DNA from: Gambelia wislizenii
Lineage: Eukaryota; Chordata; Lepidosauria; Squamata; Crotaphytidae
Direction: 5' to 3'
Length of the DNA stretch: 64,000 nucleotides
Assembly: GCA_030847615.1 (NCBI GenBank)
Contig: JAUMIR010000001.1
Coordinates: 378,120,687-378,184,686 of the forward strand
Part shown: positions 62,233-64,000 of the stretch, piece after piece
Layout: each line of letters starts with the position of its first letter
Position numbering within the stretch: the stretch's first letter is position 1
Program-made: the position numbers and the translations under genes
The notes under the pieces: model-generated
What the model was told of the DNA's origin: nothing
Databases searched by the model: none
The model's input: only the letters and a program-made list of their open reading frames with translations

Positions 62233-62842
62233 GGGCCCATCTGTACCAGGCAGGGTGGTAGTGGTGATGGGGTACCTCATATTAATGGCATTTTGCAGCA
62301 GCAGTGACATATCTTAACAATGTTTTTGGCCCCAGAAGCCCCCAGAAGCTTTGCATGCCAGATGGCAGGCGCAAGTGATTTACTCACATTAGTTCTTCGC
62401 CACCGCTGAACTTAAAAAAAATAATCTAAGGTACACTGGAGCGATAAAACGTTTTTTTTTTAAATTAGAAGGCTAGCAAAACAAAAATAATCCACACTGT
62501 TTACTGTCTTAGTGATTGCTCGCTAAGGCAAAAACCCAACATGGTGCCAGCGGGAACTTGCCCTGTTAGCGAACCCCACCTCCCGTGCTCACGTGGCCAA
62601 TCAGCTTTGTGCTTCCTCTTGTATGGGGAAGTGATTCAAAGTGAATTGCTTGTCCTAATGAGCAGGACCCCCTTCACTGTTTTTAAAAAAAACTAAGGGA
62701 AAAGCCGCAAAGGCTTTTCCTGCATTGATTTTACTGTTTGGGGCCCCTCTCCTTACCAATACTGTGGATTGGTGAAGGACCCCATTTAGACAGGTAGTTC
62801 CTGACAAATTCCATGGGGTTCATTTTACTGTTTAGATAACCC
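62233..62842 (-). mobile_element. Four-copy DNA-transposon-like family, copy 4
   Basis: Ends GGGCCCATCTGTACC and GTTTAGATAACCC. The internal palindrome TCTTAGTGATTGCTCGCTAA lies at about 62508-62530. Shared blocks include AACATGGTGCCAGCGGGAAC and GGCCAATCAGCTTTGTGC. It is inserted in a SINE. Confidence 0.75.
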
Positions 62843-62919
62843 TTTAGGCAAATCCATCATAGGGTTTTCTTGGCAAGATTTATTCAGGAGCCATACCCAT
62901 GCTGGCTCTCTATTAAACC

Positions 62920-64000
62920 TTCTCATTAGCCATGGTGGCTGGGGTTTTTTGGAAGCTGAGGTCCAAAACATTGGGAAGACCAAATTTTTCCCACCTCGGG
63001 TATTCAGTTTTAAAATTAATTCCAGTTGTTTCTTGTAATCTTATTTAATAATATAAGTGAAGGAATTCATATTCTTCTTCAAAGGTTGACTTGAAGGGTT
63101 TTTTTTTTCAGCTTAACTATTTGACAAGGAAAATTCTGAGAAATATCTGTGGCATACTTCTGAAGCTCTAGTATCATATATTTTGGTGTGGAAGAGACTG
63201 TAAAATAAATGTAAAATAAAAACACTGTAATCCCATGAATGAAGATAGTGGGAACATTGTGGCATTATAACACTTACCACATGTAGCTGTAATCATGTAA
63301 AAGAAATGCCATGGAATTACGGCATGATGACCACTAGCACTTTAAGAACAGGAGTTTATTTCTGTGACTTAGCATGGGTGAGATTTCAGTTGTTCTCGCG
63401 AGAAGAAACATGCTTAAAACTAAAAAAAACCCCTAAATTAACAAAGTTAATGAATACATAAGCACAGACAAGCACTCAAACAAACCTAAAAACATGCAAA
63501 CTTGAAGCCCTATGCTTCATTTTCATGTTCTCACCTGGAAGTTTGCTTGCTGAGGACCGCCCATTCACACTGTAATTTCGTGATTACAACATAATGTGTT
63601 TTCGCACATCCTCAATACCACTAAAAAAGCAATATTGGCAATCTATTGATGGCTTGTCCCAGCACCGGGTAGCTACGAGATGAGACATCCTGCAGTGGCC
63701 ATGGCCATTTGCACTACCATCACATCGTAATCCCATGATTTTGCCATTTCTGATAAAGTCCTTAAGATATTTAGGAGATTATCAGACAGGAATACATAAA
63801 GCATTCCTGTCCCACAATCTCCAATCTTATCCCTGTCCCGGCACAATAACCCTCCCCATCAGACTTACCTTCTCTTCCATCCAAAGGCAGCCCAGGCATG
63901 AATGGAGTTCTTCCTGGATCGAAATCCTGCCCATTCTCGTGAGCACGGGAAATGCAAAAAGAAAAAGAAAAATACACACACAAAAAGTTCAGAAAAGCAC
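62920..64000. other. Gene-free DNA with unnamed repeats
   Basis: 62925-63000 resembles the unnamed repeat of 24970. 63227-63738 carries several copies of a GTAAT(C/T)nC(A/G)TG motif on both strands. 63776 onward shares GATTATCAGACAG with 29428. No coding region is recognised up to the window end. Confidence 0.4.

Larger units (their letters stand above)
61171..62915 (-). mobile_element. Sauria-type SINE split in three by two MITEs
   Basis: Three pieces join in order. 61171-61186 is TTGTTGTGTGACTT. 62202-62232 is TTCAAGTTATTTCCAACTTT...GTGACTTAA. 62843-62915 is TTTAGGCAAATCCATCATAG...TTTTCTTGGCAAGATTTATT. Together they follow the reverse-complement SINE tail seen intact at 27196. The tRNA-like head is lost. 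Confidence 0.75.

Overview
The window reads as nuclear DNA of a squamate reptile (lizard or snake). It holds one recognisable gene end: the C-terminal coding part of a Shaker-type potassium channel on the + strand (bases 1-950), which matches KCNA4 (Kv1.4). The organism call rests on the repeats. There are tRNA-derived SINEs with a Bov-B-like 3' tail (Sauria type), 5S-rRNA-derived SINEs (5S-Sauria type), a Bov-B LINE end, CR1 and L2-like LINE ends, Penelope-like elements and Tigger-like MITEs. This mix is typical of squamates. No database search was possible, so family names come from recognised motifs.

Layout. 1-950 is the end of the KCNA4 coding region. About 951-5434 is its presumed 3' UTR plus flank and contains almost no recognisable repeat. 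From 5435 to 64000 I see no credible exon of a second gene. This fits the long gene-poor interval that lies downstream of KCNA4 in other vertebrates. The rest is layered transposon debris in AT-rich DNA. It includes Penelope-like pieces (5449, 14752, 36395, 59785, 60211), a non-LTR LINE present twice in opposite orientation (18535-19478 and 25967-26822), and an L2-like LINE with a CR1 nested inside it (19490-20510). Six TA-flanked Tigger-like MITEs lie at 31680-36271 and 54503-55145. Two LTR-like segments on the - strand start near 39390 and 52263.

Three structures stand out as possibly undescribed. First, a nearly identical inverted repeat (314/315 bp arms, three differences seen) at 54187-54500 and 55665-55979 encloses 1.16 kb. 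Second, a family of elements of about 0.6 kb has four copies in the window (15413, 20857, 58317, 62233), all sharing short terminal inverted repeats and a conserved internal palindrome. Third, a GC-rich, almost fully palindromic 351-bp element at 46396-46746 is flanked by CTA on both sides. At 61171-62915 one SINE is cut in three by two different MITEs, which gives a relative insertion order.

Beyond the channel there is no pathway or operon to describe. The channel fragment carries everything from the S1-S2 loop to the PDZ-binding C-terminus. Its T1 domain, S1 and N-terminal inactivation ball lie upstream of base 1.
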